Origin: Candidatus Parabeggiatoa sp. nov. 2
GTDB taxonomy: Bacteria > Pseudomonadota > Gammaproteobacteria > Beggiatoales > Beggiatoaceae
Reading direction: 5' to 3'
NCBI GenBank assembly: GCA_002085445.1
Contig: NBMI01000016.1
Location: forward strand, 1 to 64,000
DNA length: 64,000 nucleotides
Under the pieces are notes generated by a model, which was given only the letters and a program-made list of their open reading frames with translations, was not told the DNA's origin and searched no databases. Positions within the stretch are counted from its first letter, which is position 1, and each line of letters opens with the position of its first letter. The translations under genes were made by a program, and so were the position numbers. Of the stretch, positions 42,089 to 51,743 are shown one piece after another.

Positions 42089-43021
42089 CTAAAGTTTGGA
42101 CTCCTGCAGCTGCAATTGTTCGGCCGTGAGTAAAAAAACGCCTTCGCCACCGCGTTGAAAATCTATCCATGTAAATGGCACGTCAGGGTATTGTTCTATT
42201 AGGCGAGTTTGACTGAGGCCTACTTCAACAATGAGTACGCCGTGCGGTGTCAAATATTGGGCTGCTTCGCGTAGGATTTGTCCGACCAAAAACAGGCCGT
42301 CTTTTCCCGCTTCAAGGCCAATCCTTGGCTCGTGCTGGTATTCATCGGGCATGGCTTGCATCTCTTGGGCATCGGCGTAGGGAGGATTGCAGATAATTAA
42401 GTCGTAATGTCTCCCCGCCAAGCTGGAAAATAAATTGGAATACACCGTCTGTACGCGCTGTTCTAGTCCATAACGCTTGATGTTTTGTTGTGCCACCTCA
42501 AGGGCTTCTGATGACACATCCACCGCATCAATCTGGGCGTATGGAAAGGCTAACATGGCACTGGCGATGGCGATGCAGCCACTGCCGGTACATAAATCTA
42601 ACATTTGCTTAACCCGGTTGGCATCAATCCAAGGCTCAATGCGTTGCTCTATCAGTTCTGCCATCGGGGAACGAGGTATCAAAACGCGCTGATCAACATA
42701 AAAGCGTAAGCCAGCAAACCAGGCTTCATGAGTGATATAGGGCGCTGGAATTCGTTGTTGTACTCGCTTATTTAAGCATTCAAGCACGGCCAGCTTTTCT
42801 GAATATGTCAGTCGCGCGTGCCACAAAATATCGGGAATTTCCGGGGGTAAGTGCAACGCGTGTGAAACCAGCACGATGGCTTCATCTATGGCATTATCAG
42901 TACCATGTCCAAAAAACAATTGTGCTTTATTAAATTGGCTTGCGCCCCAGCGGATAAAATCACCCAGGGTGTGTAGTTCGTCAATGATGGGTTCCATAGT
43001 TTTGTCTTGCATGGAGTCCAA
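42089..43021 (-). CDS. prmB: Ribosomal protein L3 N5-glutamine methyltransferase
   Basis: PrmB methylates a Gln of ribosomal protein L3 with SAM. 310 residues from the first Met; the ninth Met codon (42997) is an alternative and starts the homologous part (IIDELHTLGDFIRWGASQF). SAM-binding motif MLDLCTGSGCIAIASA, acidic strand IDAVDVSSEAL, and the catalytic NPPY in YDLIICNPPYADAQEM distinguish it from other methyltransferases; APYITHEAWFAGLRFYVDxRVLIPRSP is the family's N-terminal half. The final residues (LQLQESKL) are from the palindromic repeat. Downstream of nrdB on the same strand. Confidence 0.93.
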   Translation of the reverse strand: MDSMQDKTMEPIIDELHTLGDFIRWGASQFNKAQLFFGHGTDNAIDEAIVLVSHALHLPPEIPDILWHARLTYSEKLAVLECLNKRVQQRIPAPYITHEAWFAGLRFYVDQRVLIPRSPMAELIEQRIEPWIDANRVKQMLDLCTGSGCIAIASAMLAFPYAQIDAVDVSSEALEVAQQNIKRYGLEQRVQTVYSNLFSSLAGRHYDLIICNPPYADAQEMQAMPDEYQHEPRIGLEAGKDGLFLVGQILREAAQYLTPHGVLIVEVGLSQTRLIEQYPDVPFTWIDFQRGGEGVFLLTAEQLQLQESKL

Positions 43022-43110
43022 AGCTTTAGCTTTGGAGTTGTCATGGAGTCCAAAGCTTCAGCTTTGGACTTGAAGAAACGGCAAACTGGCAAACTAAAGT
43101 TTGCACTCCA

Positions 43111-44301
43111 TCAATCCCACGTTAATTGACTACCGGTTTGGTATTCACGAACTCGTCCTTCAAAGAAGTTCACTTCTTGGTTTAGTTCGTATTCGCTAAT
43201 CCAAGGCATGGGGTGTTCCCGAATTCCAAATAGAGGTTTAAGTCCCAAGTTTTTGCATATGTTGTCAGCCACAAACCGAGCAAAGTTAATATAGGTGTTG
43301 ACCGGCATTCCCAAGATACCGCCATCTGGCATCACGACATGGGCATGAAGCGTTTCTAATTTCACCGCTTCATTCACAATGGCTCGGAGGCGATCTTGCA
43401 TCGCAGCATCCCAGATTTCAGGATTTTCCCGAATAATTTGCTGAATCAGCCATAATCCATTGCTGGAATGTAGGTTTTCATCTCGCCATATGAAGCTGTA
43501 CTGTTGCGCGGTGTTCCGAAGCTTGCCTTTTCGCGCCAACGCAAAGATTTGTGAGAAGCCCAGCGGGAAGAACAAGTATTCAAAGAGGTAGTAGCTGCTC
43601 AAGTCTTCCAGCAAGGCGCGGAGGGCTTCTGGTGAACCAAGAGGTGCGTCTGAGTTGACGACGTTGTTGGTAAATGTCAGATTCCAATTGACTTTTTCAA
43701 CCAGTTCTGGCATGTCTTGATACAGAGTAAAGATTTGTCCTTGCCCTTCTTCATCCAAACCAAAGGATTCTAATACGAACAGGTAGGATTCAATATGGTT
43801 AGCTTCCTCGCACATAACCCAGCGAAGATACTGTCTCATCTCGTTGGCGGTAATGTGTTGAAAAATCGCATTAACCAGATTATCAGGGACAAGGTTATCA
43901 CCGGCCGTGAGATAAGAAATGTTGGTTTTAAAGAGCCACATTTCTGCTTCAGTCAACTGGCCGGTATTCCATTGCAGTTTGTCTTCTCCCATTGGAATTT
44001 CGTTAGGTATCCAAAAGTTTTTACGGGCTGCTAAGAACCGCTCTCTCACCGAGGCGTATTTGACGGGTATCGGTTGCCGCAAGTCATAGCCACGCCCCCC
44101 AACAATCTTGATGTTATCGGAACTAGGTCGTTTGGCTCCGATGGTGATTGGATCTAAGCTGCTTGAGACGGGAAATATCATTTTTCTTCTCGATTTGCTG
44201 TGAGTGGGTTTATAATTTTGTCGTGGCGTAGAACCATAAGTCGATAAATCATCACTTGAGGTTTCTGTGCCGTCAAAATCCAACATAATGTCAATCTCCA
44301 T
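43111..44301 (-). CDS. nrdB: Class I ribonucleotide reductase, beta (radical-bearing) subunit
   Basis: 396 residues. The iron ligands are all visible: Asp in TAGDNLVPDN, E-x-x-H in CEEANHIESY, Glu in YLFEYLFFPLGF and E-x-x-H in RDENLHSSNG. The Tyr four residues after the first ligand His (HIESY) corresponds to the radical tyrosine, so a Tyr-type (class Ia/b-like) centre is expected. C-terminal WISEYELNQEVNFFEGRVREYQTGS carries the tail that docks on NrdA. The N-terminal 60 residues (with S/T-rich SKSRRK segment) are extra and poorly conserved. It is 449 bp downstream of nrdA. Confidence 0.95.
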   Translation of the reverse strand: MEIDIMLDFDGTETSSDDLSTYGSTPRQNYKPTHSKSRRKMIFPVSSSLDPITIGAKRPSSDNIKIVGGRGYDLRQPIPVKYASVRERFLAARKNFWIPNEIPMGEDKLQWNTGQLTEAEMWLFKTNISYLTAGDNLVPDNLVNAIFQHITANEMRQYLRWVMCEEANHIESYLFVLESFGLDEEGQGQIFTLYQDMPELVEKVNWNLTFTNNVVNSDAPLGSPEALRALLEDLSSYYLFEYLFFPLGFSQIFALARKGKLRNTAQQYSFIWRDENLHSSNGLWLIQQIIRENPEIWDAAMQDRLRAIVNEAVKLETLHAHVVMPDGGILGMPVNTYINFARFVADNICKNLGLKPLFGIREHPMPWISEYELNQEVNFFEGRVREYQTGSQLTWD

Positions 44302-44750
44302 TTGCCAACCCCGAAGGGGAAATTAACAATTAATCATTAATTATTAATCATTAATTATTATTCTCCCCGAAGGGGTTGAATGTGAAGGGCGCATTCGGTA
44401 TTTTTCGGGTAACGTCATTTTTAAAAGCCAATGCAATAACTACAAGGATTGTAAATCTCTGTACCGGACAAAAGTCCGTAACAAGCAAGATTTATGGTAG
44501 GGCCTATAACTAAGAATTTCTGCCGTCCAAAGCTGAAGCTTTGGACTCCACGGCCGTCCAAAGCTGCTTTTACTACATTTGTTATAAAAACGACAGGCCG
44601 ATTCGTTATAAAAACGGCTAAAAACAATAACGACAGGCCGATTCGTTATAAAAACGGGTAAAAATATAACTATCCGCTCTGAAAAACCTCCCTACTAAAA
44701 TCCTTTATTATAACGAATCCTTGTCGTTTTGGACTCCATTAGGTGGTTCC
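44302..44750. other. Repeat-filled gap between nrdA and nrdB
   Basis: aattaatcattaattatt repeats bounded by ccccgaagggg hairpins (44305-44375), copies of ataaaaacgacaggccgattcg (about 44583 and 44630) and aatccttgt repeats. No gene. nrdA and nrdB must be either co-transcribed through this or have separate promoters. Confidence 0.6.
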
Positions 44751-47700
44751 CTACTGACAAGCTTCACAGTCTTCACTTTCATCCACTGTACAGGCTTGGG
44801 GGCTTACGGCATTCACTTGAGGATTGTTAATAACTGTACTTTTTTGAACATGAGTGGCTCCCATGCTACGCAGATAGTAGGTAGTTTTGAGGCCACGCAA
44901 CCATGCCAATTTGTACAAGTGGTCAAGTTTGCGGCCGGAGGGTTCCAGCATGTACAGGTTGAGCGATTGAGCTTGATCGAGCCATTTTTGCCGCCGCGAA
45001 GCGGCTTCCACTAGCCATGTTGGGTCAATTTCAAAGGCGGTGGCATACAGTTTTTTGAGTTCATCAGGAATACGGTCAATTGAGCGAATGCTGCCGTCAT
45101 AGTATTTTAAGTCATTGACCATCACTTCATCCCAGAAGCCGAGTGCTTTGAGGTCTCGTACCAAATAAGGATTGAGGATGGTAAATTCGCCTGACAAGTT
45201 CGATTTGACAAACAAATTTTGATACATCGGTTCAATGGATTGGGATACACCACATACCGAGCTGATTGTCGCTGTCGGTGCTATCGCCATGGTATTGGAA
45301 TTACGCATTCCCACCGTTTTGACGCGCTCGCGCAGACTATCCCAGTCAAGGGTAGAGGTGGTGGACATTTCCAAATACTTACCACGCGCTTCGGCCAACA
45401 GTTGAATGCTATCAATCGGCAAAATGCCTTGACTCCAGAGTGAGCCTTCAAAGCTAGAATAAGGGCTACGTTCTTCTGCTAAGTCGCTGGAGGCGGAAAT
45501 AGCGTAGTAGCTAATCACTTCTTGGGCGTAATCAGCAAATTCCACCGCTTTTTGACTGGCATAAGGAATGCGTAGTTTATATAAAGCATCTTGGAAGCCC
45601 ATGACTCCCAACCCGATGGGGCGATGGCGCAAGTTAGCGGTACGTGCTTGAGGCACGGAGTAGTAGTTAATGTCGATGACATTGTCTAGCATCCGCATAG
45701 CTGTCCGAATTGTGCCTTGCAATTTGTCTGTATCTAGCTTGCCGTCTTTAATGTGGGCGGGTAGATTGACGGAACCCAGGTTGCAATTATGAACCACCAA
45801 ACCATTTGCGAGGAAGTTATGATCTTCAGGCAGACTGAGATCAAAAACCTCTTTTTCTTCTTTAGCCGAAATACTCACCACCGCGCTATTTGGGAAAACG
45901 TATTTGGCAAAAAAACGATTTTTGGCTTCCACTAATTTAGCATGTTTCGCCGGGCTTAAGCTGAATCCAATAAATTGGGCAAAATTCACAATCGAATCAG
46001 CCGTTGTGATTTCGTATTGCCCTTGCCAGCGTTCTTCACCACGCCTTCTGACATAACCACCGCGAATATAGCCATGTATGCCAAAAGCTTTCAGTAACAA
46101 CTGAACATCTCGCAGCAACGTGATACTGGTAGCGAACAAGGAAATACTGACTTGGCCCTTATTTTGAGGCTCAATAATAACATTGCCCTCTGCGGAAAAC
46201 AGGCCGGATAAAAAGCTACTGAGTTGATGCGGTTCAGCCGTTTTGACCGCTTGGCCGAGGTATTTTTCAGTGCTTTTCATCTGATGAAAATCAAACCGTT
46301 TTGCCACATAATCAATAAAGCTTTGACGCTCCGTCTGCCAGTTCATAACGCCATTGGATTGAATAAACGGGCTAGGCGCTTCATCGTCTGAGGCATTACT
46401 ACCCGGTTCCGACTGTTTATGCCAGCGGTTAAGAATAGGTAACACAAAGTCTTTGGCCGACGTTTCGTGTGGGCCAAAACAAGCACCATAACTGGAAGAC
46501 ATCCAGCCATTTCCTAGCATCCAGCCAGCGGCGGTAAAGTCCGCATCTTGAATACCCTGATCATCATAAACGGGCGCTGTGAATGGACAAACGATAAAAT
46601 CTCCCACCTGGAGCTCTGTTAATTTTTTCCAGTGATAAACGCGTGGTTTGTTACGAACAATCCGCGCCTGCACCAGAAAGGGATGTTCTTCCGTTGCTTC
46701 AATGACAATGCCGTTTTTAGTGACTAATTCATAAACCAGCTTGCTCCCCTGCGGGATAAGTTTGGCCGTTAAATATTTGTGTTGCGGCCGTAAAGATTCA
46801 CTAAAGGGTATCAAAACTTCTTGATTATCACAGGATTCAATCGGCATTTGCCCTTGCCGAGTCAGAATCGATGTCCCTTTGGGAAAACAAACGGCCACCT
46901 CTTCACCCGCTTTGGTATTCAAGGTAATTTCACAGCAAAGATTGGAGCTATGCACCACGCCGGCATGTTGTTGTGGACTCCGCAGATTGCAAGGATCTTT
47001 AAAGCAGAGCCAAGGATGTGCCGTTTCAAACAGCATGGTGAGCAATTTTCTCCACTGCCCCACCGCAGAAACGCGCTTCCATACCTTCATAAGGCCTTGT
47101 TCAGCGGCCGCTTCGTATTTTTCATAAGCTTCTTTAAAGGCTTTCCCATAAAGGTCGTGCAAATCTGGCACTTCATTCGGAGAAAACAGCGTCCATTCTC
47201 TATTTTCATGCACACGCTCTAAAAATAAATCCGGTATCCAATTTGCCGTATTCATGTCGTGAGTGCGGCGGCGTTCATCTCCGGTGTTTTTGCGGAGCTC
47301 TAAAAATTCTTCAATATCAATATGCCACGTTTCCAGATAGGCGCAGCCTGAACCTCGGCGTCGCCCACCATTATGAACCAAGGCCGCAGAAGTCATATAG
47401 GTTTCATCGCCTTGGACTTTCAGATCATAAAGAAATGGCACCGACGCTATTTCACGTTGGGCTTTAACGCGAGTAAAGAGACAGCCATGCCACTGAAACC
47501 AATTGTCTTTTGTAAGAGGTTGACAACCGACTAAACGTGCCAGTTCAGGCACAGCCGGAATGCGTAACTCATATTCGCCATTAGCACGAGTGCCGGTATG
47601 GGAGCACTCACGCTCACGGTATTGGCCCGCCACTGGAATGCCTAAACGGAGAGCTTGATAGCGTAGACCTTCAATCAAAGGTTGCGAGATATTGGTGAAA

Positions 47701-49769
47701 TAAATTTCTTTACCACGACTAACTCCCCCATCCGTTTCTATTAGCCCTTGAATCATTGCCAAAGTTTGCTTATGAGGAAGATGGGCGAAACGACGCACAA
47801 TGCGCTTTTGTCGATTTTCATCATAAAGATCATCAAAACTAAAGGGTAATACCGGCTCTCCGGCTATCAATTGCCCATTTGTGGCTTCCCGTGCGACACC
47901 GTGACTCAATGACCACTGCAATTGTAGGTTATATTGACCAACTTCCCGGTAGTGAATACCCCGTTCAGTGAGGTATGAGCGTACAAAATCTAAGTGCGTA
48001 GCCGTGCTTGGATTACCTGAAACACCCCACTCAAATTGTGTTTGACAACAATGACCATCCGCAAGCATAATTCCATAGAGCCGTGCGTCTTCTTCGGTAA
48101 AGCCGGGAACCGGAACAATCTCCGTTGGAATGACTTGTGCGACATAATCTCCCATTTTCAACCGTTCAGCTTCAACCCACGCCGGTTTGAGTTTGCCTTG
48201 TTCAAGCCATGCCATTGTGCGCTGAATACTTTGTGCCAGCGGCACATTCAAAATCGCCCAAAATGGATGGCCGGCAGTGACTTTCAGCGGCTCTATGGCA
48301 TGTTTAATCTCAATTTCAACCATCACGTCTAACTGGTTATAACGCAAGCATTCTTTCACTTCACGATATTGGCCGCGTTGCCCCAGCACTAAATCACCCA
48401 CCTTAATCTCTTTGATTTTTTGGATACCCTTGGCTGTAAATACCTTCGTATCTGGCGCAAAGCATTGGTTCACACCAACAAGGGTGTCATTAGCCACTTT
48501 TAAAAACGGCACCACTCCCTGCGATTTACCATTCGTCCCCTTAATATGCGAACCCATACCCCGCACCTGCGTCCAGTCATTACCCAAGCCCCCGGCAAAT
48601 TTAGATAACATCGCATTATCTTTAATCGCACTGAAAATGCCTTCTAAATCATCCGGCACCGTGGTCAAATAACAACTGGATAATTGCGAACGCAATGTGC
48701 CAGAATTAAACAACGTCGGCGTGCTGCTCATAAAATCAAAGCGGGACAATAAGTTATAAAATTCAATGGTGCGGGCCTCGCGGTTATCTTCATTGAGCGC
48801 AAGGCCCATTGCTACCCGCATAAAAAAGGCTTGGGGCAATTCAAAGCGCGTGTCCTCCCAATGCAAAAAATACCGGTCATACAAAGTTTGCAGTCCCAAA
48901 AAGGTAAATTGCAAATCCCTTTCTGCAACTAAAGCTTTGCCGAGTCTAACGAGATCAAATTCGGCCAAAGTCGGATTTATTAATTCATGGTTAATACCGC
49001 ACTGTACATAAGCTTTAAAGTAGTCTGGGTAATAATGCGCCATTTCAGCCGCAGTCGCCGTGGCTGAACCAAACTTGACAAAACCCAAGGCCTCTTTTCG
49101 CAGTTGTTCGAGCAACAAGCGGGCCGCGACATAAGTATAGTTCGGGTCTTTTTCAATCAAGGTGCGCGTACTCATCACCAAAACGTGGTTGACATCCCGC
49201 GATAAAATCCCATCAAATAGATTTCTTAAACTTTCTTCAACAATCCGCTCAGGGTTGACATCTTCTAAATTGGCGCATGCCTCGACTACAAGGGCCCGCA
49301 AACGATCTTCGTCCAAAGGGCGACGGTGGCCGGCGTTGTCTGTGACGTAGATGACGGTTTTTTCTGGTTTGTCAACACGTAAGTGAGCGTGTTCTTCGCG
49401 GTAAAGTACATAAGCACGCGCCACCTTATGAAAGCCGGCTCGCATGAGTGCCAATTCAACTTGATCTTGTATGTCTTCAATAGGCACTTTGCCTTCTTCG
49501 TGCAAATGCCTTGATATGCCCTTAATGGCTTGTTTGGTGAGGGATTCCACAGCATTCTGTATACGATTCGAGGCCGTCGCGGTGTCGCCTTCGACGGCTA
49601 AAAATGCTTGAGTCATGGCCGCGGCGATTTTTCTGGCATCAAAACTGGTCAATTGACCATTGCGCCGAATGACGCGATATTGACTCAGGGCAGCAAAGTC
49701 CAACTCGGTCATAGTGTTGTCTACAAGGGTCGTATTTGAGTCTGAGTTGGCAAGTTTATCTTGAGGCAT
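44751..49769 (-). CDS. nrdA: Class I ribonucleotide reductase alpha subunit with two inteins
   Basis: 1672 residues; about 939 remain after removing two inteins. Two ATP-cone regulatory domains open the protein (YRVIRRNGQLTSFDARKIAA and VIYVTDNAGHRRPLDEDRL). Catalytic landmarks: SSCYLTT (first active Cys), NLCCEITLNT, PTATISSVCGVSQSIEP, and the C-terminal CEAC thiol pair. Start: ATG 49769 with AGGAG 5 bp upstream; 22 upstream in-frame codons are disfavoured. Intein 1 interrupts VNQ/GGRRRG and intein 2 interrupts EVAV/CNLGSVNL, both at conserved active-site stretches, as usual for RIR1 inteins. Both must be excised for activity, so dNTP synthesis depends on protein splicing. Confidence 0.96.
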   Translation of the reverse strand: MPQDKLANSDSNTTLVDNTMTELDFAALSQYRVIRRNGQLTSFDARKIAAAMTQAFLAVEGDTATASNRIQNAVESLTKQAIKGISRHLHEEGKVPIEDIQDQVELALMRAGFHKVARAYVLYREEHAHLRVDKPEKTVIYVTDNAGHRRPLDEDRLRALVVEACANLEDVNPERIVEESLRNLFDGILSRDVNHVLVMSTRTLIEKDPNYTYVAARLLLEQLRKEALGFVKFGSATATAAEMAHYYPDYFKAYVQCGINHELINPTLAEFDLVRLGKALVAERDLQFTFLGLQTLYDRYFLHWEDTRFELPQAFFMRVAMGLALNEDNREARTIEFYNLLSRFDFMSSTPTLFNSGTLRSQLSSCYLTTVPDDLEGIFSAIKDNAMLSKFAGGLGNDWTQVRGMGSHIKGTNGKSQGVVPFLKVANDTLVGVNQCFAPDTKVFTAKGIQKIKEIKVGDLVLGQRGQYREVKECLRYNQLDVMVEIEIKHAIEPLKVTAGHPFWAILNVPLAQSIQRTMAWLEQGKLKPAWVEAERLKMGDYVAQVIPTEIVPVPGFTEEDARLYGIMLADGHCCQTQFEWGVSGNPSTATHLDFVRSYLTERGIHYREVGQYNLQLQWSLSHGVAREATNGQLIAGEPVLPFSFDDLYDENRQKRIVRRFAHLPHKQTLAMIQGLIETDGGVSRGKEIYFTNISQPLIEGLRYQALRLGIPVAGQYRERECSHTGTRANGEYELRIPAVPELARLVGCQPLTKDNWFQWHGCLFTRVKAQREIASVPFLYDLKVQGDETYMTSAALVHNGGRRRGSGCAYLETWHIDIEEFLELRKNTGDERRRTHDMNTANWIPDLFLERVHENREWTLFSPNEVPDLHDLYGKAFKEAYEKYEAAAEQGLMKVWKRVSAVGQWRKLLTMLFETAHPWLCFKDPCNLRSPQQHAGVVHSSNLCCEITLNTKAGEEVAVCFPKGTSILTRQGQMPIESCDNQEVLIPFSESLRPQHKYLTAKLIPQGSKLVYELVTKNGIVIEATEEHPFLVQARIVRNKPRVYHWKKLTELQVGDFIVCPFTAPVYDDQGIQDADFTAAGWMLGNGWMSSSYGACFGPHETSAKDFVLPILNRWHKQSEPGSNASDDEAPSPFIQSNGVMNWQTERQSFIDYVAKRFDFHQMKSTEKYLGQAVKTAEPHQLSSFLSGLFSAEGNVIIEPQNKGQVSISLFATSITLLRDVQLLLKAFGIHGYIRGGYVRRRGEERWQGQYEITTADSIVNFAQFIGFSLSPAKHAKLVEAKNRFFAKYVFPNSAVVSISAKEEKEVFDLSLPEDHNFLANGLVVHNCNLGSVNLPAHIKDGKLDTDKLQGTIRTAMRMLDNVIDINYYSVPQARTANLRHRPIGLGVMGFQDALYKLRIPYASQKAVEFADYAQEVISYYAISASSDLAEERSPYSSFEGSLWSQGILPIDSIQLLAEARGKYLEMSTTSTLDWDSLRERVKTVGMRNSNTMAIAPTATISSVCGVSQSIEPMYQNLFVKSNLSGEFTILNPYLVRDLKALGFWDEVMVNDLKYYDGSIRSIDRIPDELKKLYATAFEIDPTWLVEAASRRQKWLDQAQSLNLYMLEPSGRKLDHLYKLAWLRGLKTTYYLRSMGATHVQKSTVINNPQVNAVSPQACTVDESEDCEACQ
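45786..46889 (-). other. Intein 2 in NrdA (RIR1), with LAGLIDADG-like region
   Basis: 368 residues. Block A CFPKGTSILTRQG (Cys1), block B IEATEEHPFLVQA with T-x-x-H, block F DLSLPEDHNFLANG and block G LVVHN, followed by extein Cys (CNLGSVNL). All nucleophiles are canonical, so splicing is expected. The central part has FTAAGWMLGNGWM and LSGLFSAEGNVII, diverged LAGLIDADG helices; the first lacks its acidic residue (Asn), so the homing endonuclease may be inactive. Confidence 0.93.
47370..48464 (-). other. Intein 1 in NrdA (RIR1), +1 residue Gly
   Basis: 365 residues. Block A CFAPDTKVFTAKG (Cys1), block B LKVTAGHPFWAI, block F VPFLYDLKVQGDETYMTS, block G ALVHN. LAGLIDADG motifs LYGIMLADGH and IQGLIETDGGVS both keep acidic residues, so the homing endonuclease may be active. 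The extein resumes with Gly (GGRRRGSG), where canonical inteins need Cys, Ser or Thr. The codon at 47367-47369 reads ggt on the minus strand. Confidence 0.9.
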
Positions 49770-50479
49770 TGTGTCTCCTTGAGGCTTATTTTGAGATAAT
49801 TTGTACGGTAAATTCATCCCTAATTTAATTAACAATTAACAATTCACAATTAACAATTCACAATTTCAGGCTAAAGTTTTTCGGAGAAAAACTTTTGCCT
49901 GAAACACAATTCACAATTCACCATTCATCATTCACCATTCATACTTATTTTGCTAAAAATCCGATGCCTTTAAGACATCGGATTTTTTTAAAAGGCTTTG
50001 CGTGATCCTTTATTCAGAGGGGTTAACGCCCATCCGTACACGACTTTTTTAAATGATACCGTACCGGCAATAAAATTGCTAAGCCTGTATCTCATTGATT
50101 TTAAAGACTAAAATTCCTAATGCGCTGTTAGTGTTGGAAATTTTTAGGGCCGATTTTTCCGCTTTTATTAGCATAAAAAATATAAGGGAAAAGCGGTTAG
50201 ACAGTCATGTCGTCATTTTTCAGTGAGGGGCTGGAGCTGGGAAATTGATTGATATGGGTAGATATAAAATTTGAGTTGATGGGGTCATTGAAAAGGGGGA
50301 AATGAAATCGGGGAAAGTAGTTAGGGGACAGGAAATTGGGAAAATGGAAAAGAACAATTCGCTATTGCCAATTCGCTATAGATATTCAGATAATTATTTA
50401 GTCCCCTTTAGGGGACTTGAGCTTTCAGGCTGTTTTTAAATTATTGTTCTTAAAATCTATATTCCCAATTCCCAATTCT
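49770..50479. other. Intergenic region between accD and nrdA
   Basis: Contains aacaattcacaatt repeats (49825-49925) around a perfect-looking hairpin (aggctaaagttttt / aaaaacttttgcct, near 49866-49902), a terminator-like stem at 49954-49990 and a aagtcccctttaggggact hairpin near 50399. Otherwise no gene. The nrdA promoter should lie between the terminator and 49770. Confidence 0.55.
49954..49990. terminator. Bidirectional rho-independent terminator
   Basis: Stem aaatccgatg / catcggattt around a short loop, with A residues on the left and a run of seven T on the right, so it can act on both strands. It lies downstream of accD and upstream of nrdA, both on the minus strand. Confidence 0.75.
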
Positions 50480-51412
50480 TCAGTCTGCCGGGGCTGGCTC
50501 GGTGTTGTCAGGGGCCGGTTGCTGGGGCAGTATCACCAAGGGCTGTTTTTCAGGGACTGATTGGTGGGTTAACATAGTTAATAAGGAAACAATCCGTTTA
50601 CGCATATCACGGCGATCCACTATCATGTCGATAGCGCCATGCTGAAGCAAAAATTCGCTACGTTGAAAGCCTTCAGGCAAAGTTTCACGCACCGTTTGTT
50701 CGATAACACGCGGCCCGGCAAAGCCAATGAGGGCGTTAGGTTCGGCAATATTAATGTCCCCCAACATGCCAAGACTGGCCGAAACGCCGCCCATCGTCGG
50801 ATCGGTTAATACCGATATAAATGGTAGGCCTTTTTGGTTGAGGCGATTGAGGATAGCACTGGTTTTGCCCATTTGCATGAGCGAAAACAGGGCCTCTTGC
50901 ATACGCGCACCGCCACTGGCCGAAAAACAGACAAGGGGGATATGATCTTCAATGGCGGCTTTCGCACCGCGCACAAAGCGTTCACCCACGACGCTACCCA
51001 TTGAGCCGCCCATAAACTTAAATTCAAAAGCACAGGCAACCAATGGTACACCGAGGACTTGACCTTTCATAACCAATAGCGCCTCTTTTTCACCGGTGGC
51101 CTTTTGCCCTAGCGCGAGGCGATCCTTATACTTTTTGCTGTCACGAAATTTGAGCGGATCGGAGGAAGATAACTCAACACCAATCTCTTCGCGTGGATCA
51201 GAGTCGAGAAAACTTTCTAACCGTTTACGTGCGTTAATGCGTAAATGATGACTACATTTTGGGCAGACATTCTGTAAACGCTCCAATTCTGGGGTGTATA
51301 ATACTGCTTGACAGACGGGGCATTTGCTCCAAACGCCTTCTGGGACAGTGTGTTTACTTTTTTTGCCTTCGGTGCGGATGCGCGTTGGCAATAATTTTTC
51401 AAACCAACTCAT
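50480..51412 (-). CDS. accD: Acetyl-CoA carboxylase carboxyltransferase subunit beta
   Basis: Carboxyltransferase beta subunit making malonyl-CoA for fatty acid synthesis. 310 residues from [13 protein letters not shown] (ATG 51412; the frame opens five codons earlier). Zinc finger CPVCQ...[14 protein letters not shown]-type linker, then the crotonase-like core with [38 protein letters not shown] and [35 protein letters not shown]. The last 25 residues are Pro/Gln-rich. A TAACTGA-like cluster is upstream (51430-51478), again before a gene start. Confidence 0.97.
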   Translation of the reverse strand: MSWFEKLLPTRIRTEGKKSKHTVPEGVWSKCPVCQAVLYTPELERLQNVCPKCSHHLRINARKRLESFLDSDPREEIGVELSSSDPLKFRDSKKYKDRLALGQKATGEKEALLVMKGQVLGVPLVACAFEFKFMGGSMGSVVGERFVRGAKAAIEDHIPLVCFSASGGARMQEALFSLMQMGKTSAILNRLNQKGLPFISVLTDPTMGGVSASLGMLGDINIAEPNALIGFAGPRVIEQTVRETLPEGFQRSEFLLQHGAIDMIVDRRDMRKRIVSLLTMLTHQSVPEKQPLVILPQQPAPDNTEPAPAD

Positions 51413-51743
51413 ATGTTTTTTTATCATTGTTATCAGTGATCAGTTTTTTTCAGTTATCAGTTATCCGTTTTCAGTGATTAGTACCCCTTCGATTCGGCTA
51501 ATCTTGGCACACAAGTAAGTATGTTATTGAAAATAATCAAGCCAGCCTCGTTAATGAATGACTCACTTAGAGTTATTTAATAATTAGCTTATGTAACAAT
51601 TAATTATTAATTATCAAGACTTGTGTGCTTATGGTAGCCCTTGAGGGGAGTCGGGGGGGCATACGCACCATGAACAGTGATCCGTGAAAACTGAAAACAT
51701 TACAGTGATCACTGATAAATTGACAAAACCAATAGGAGACATT
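51413..51743. other. Divergent intergenic region accD / DUF3754 gene
   Basis: Degenerate heptamer copies (tcagttatcagttatcc, 51430-51478) upstream of accD and tacagtgatcactg copies (51665-51720) upstream of the rightward gene. Two promoters should face outward here. No gene. Confidence 0.5.
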
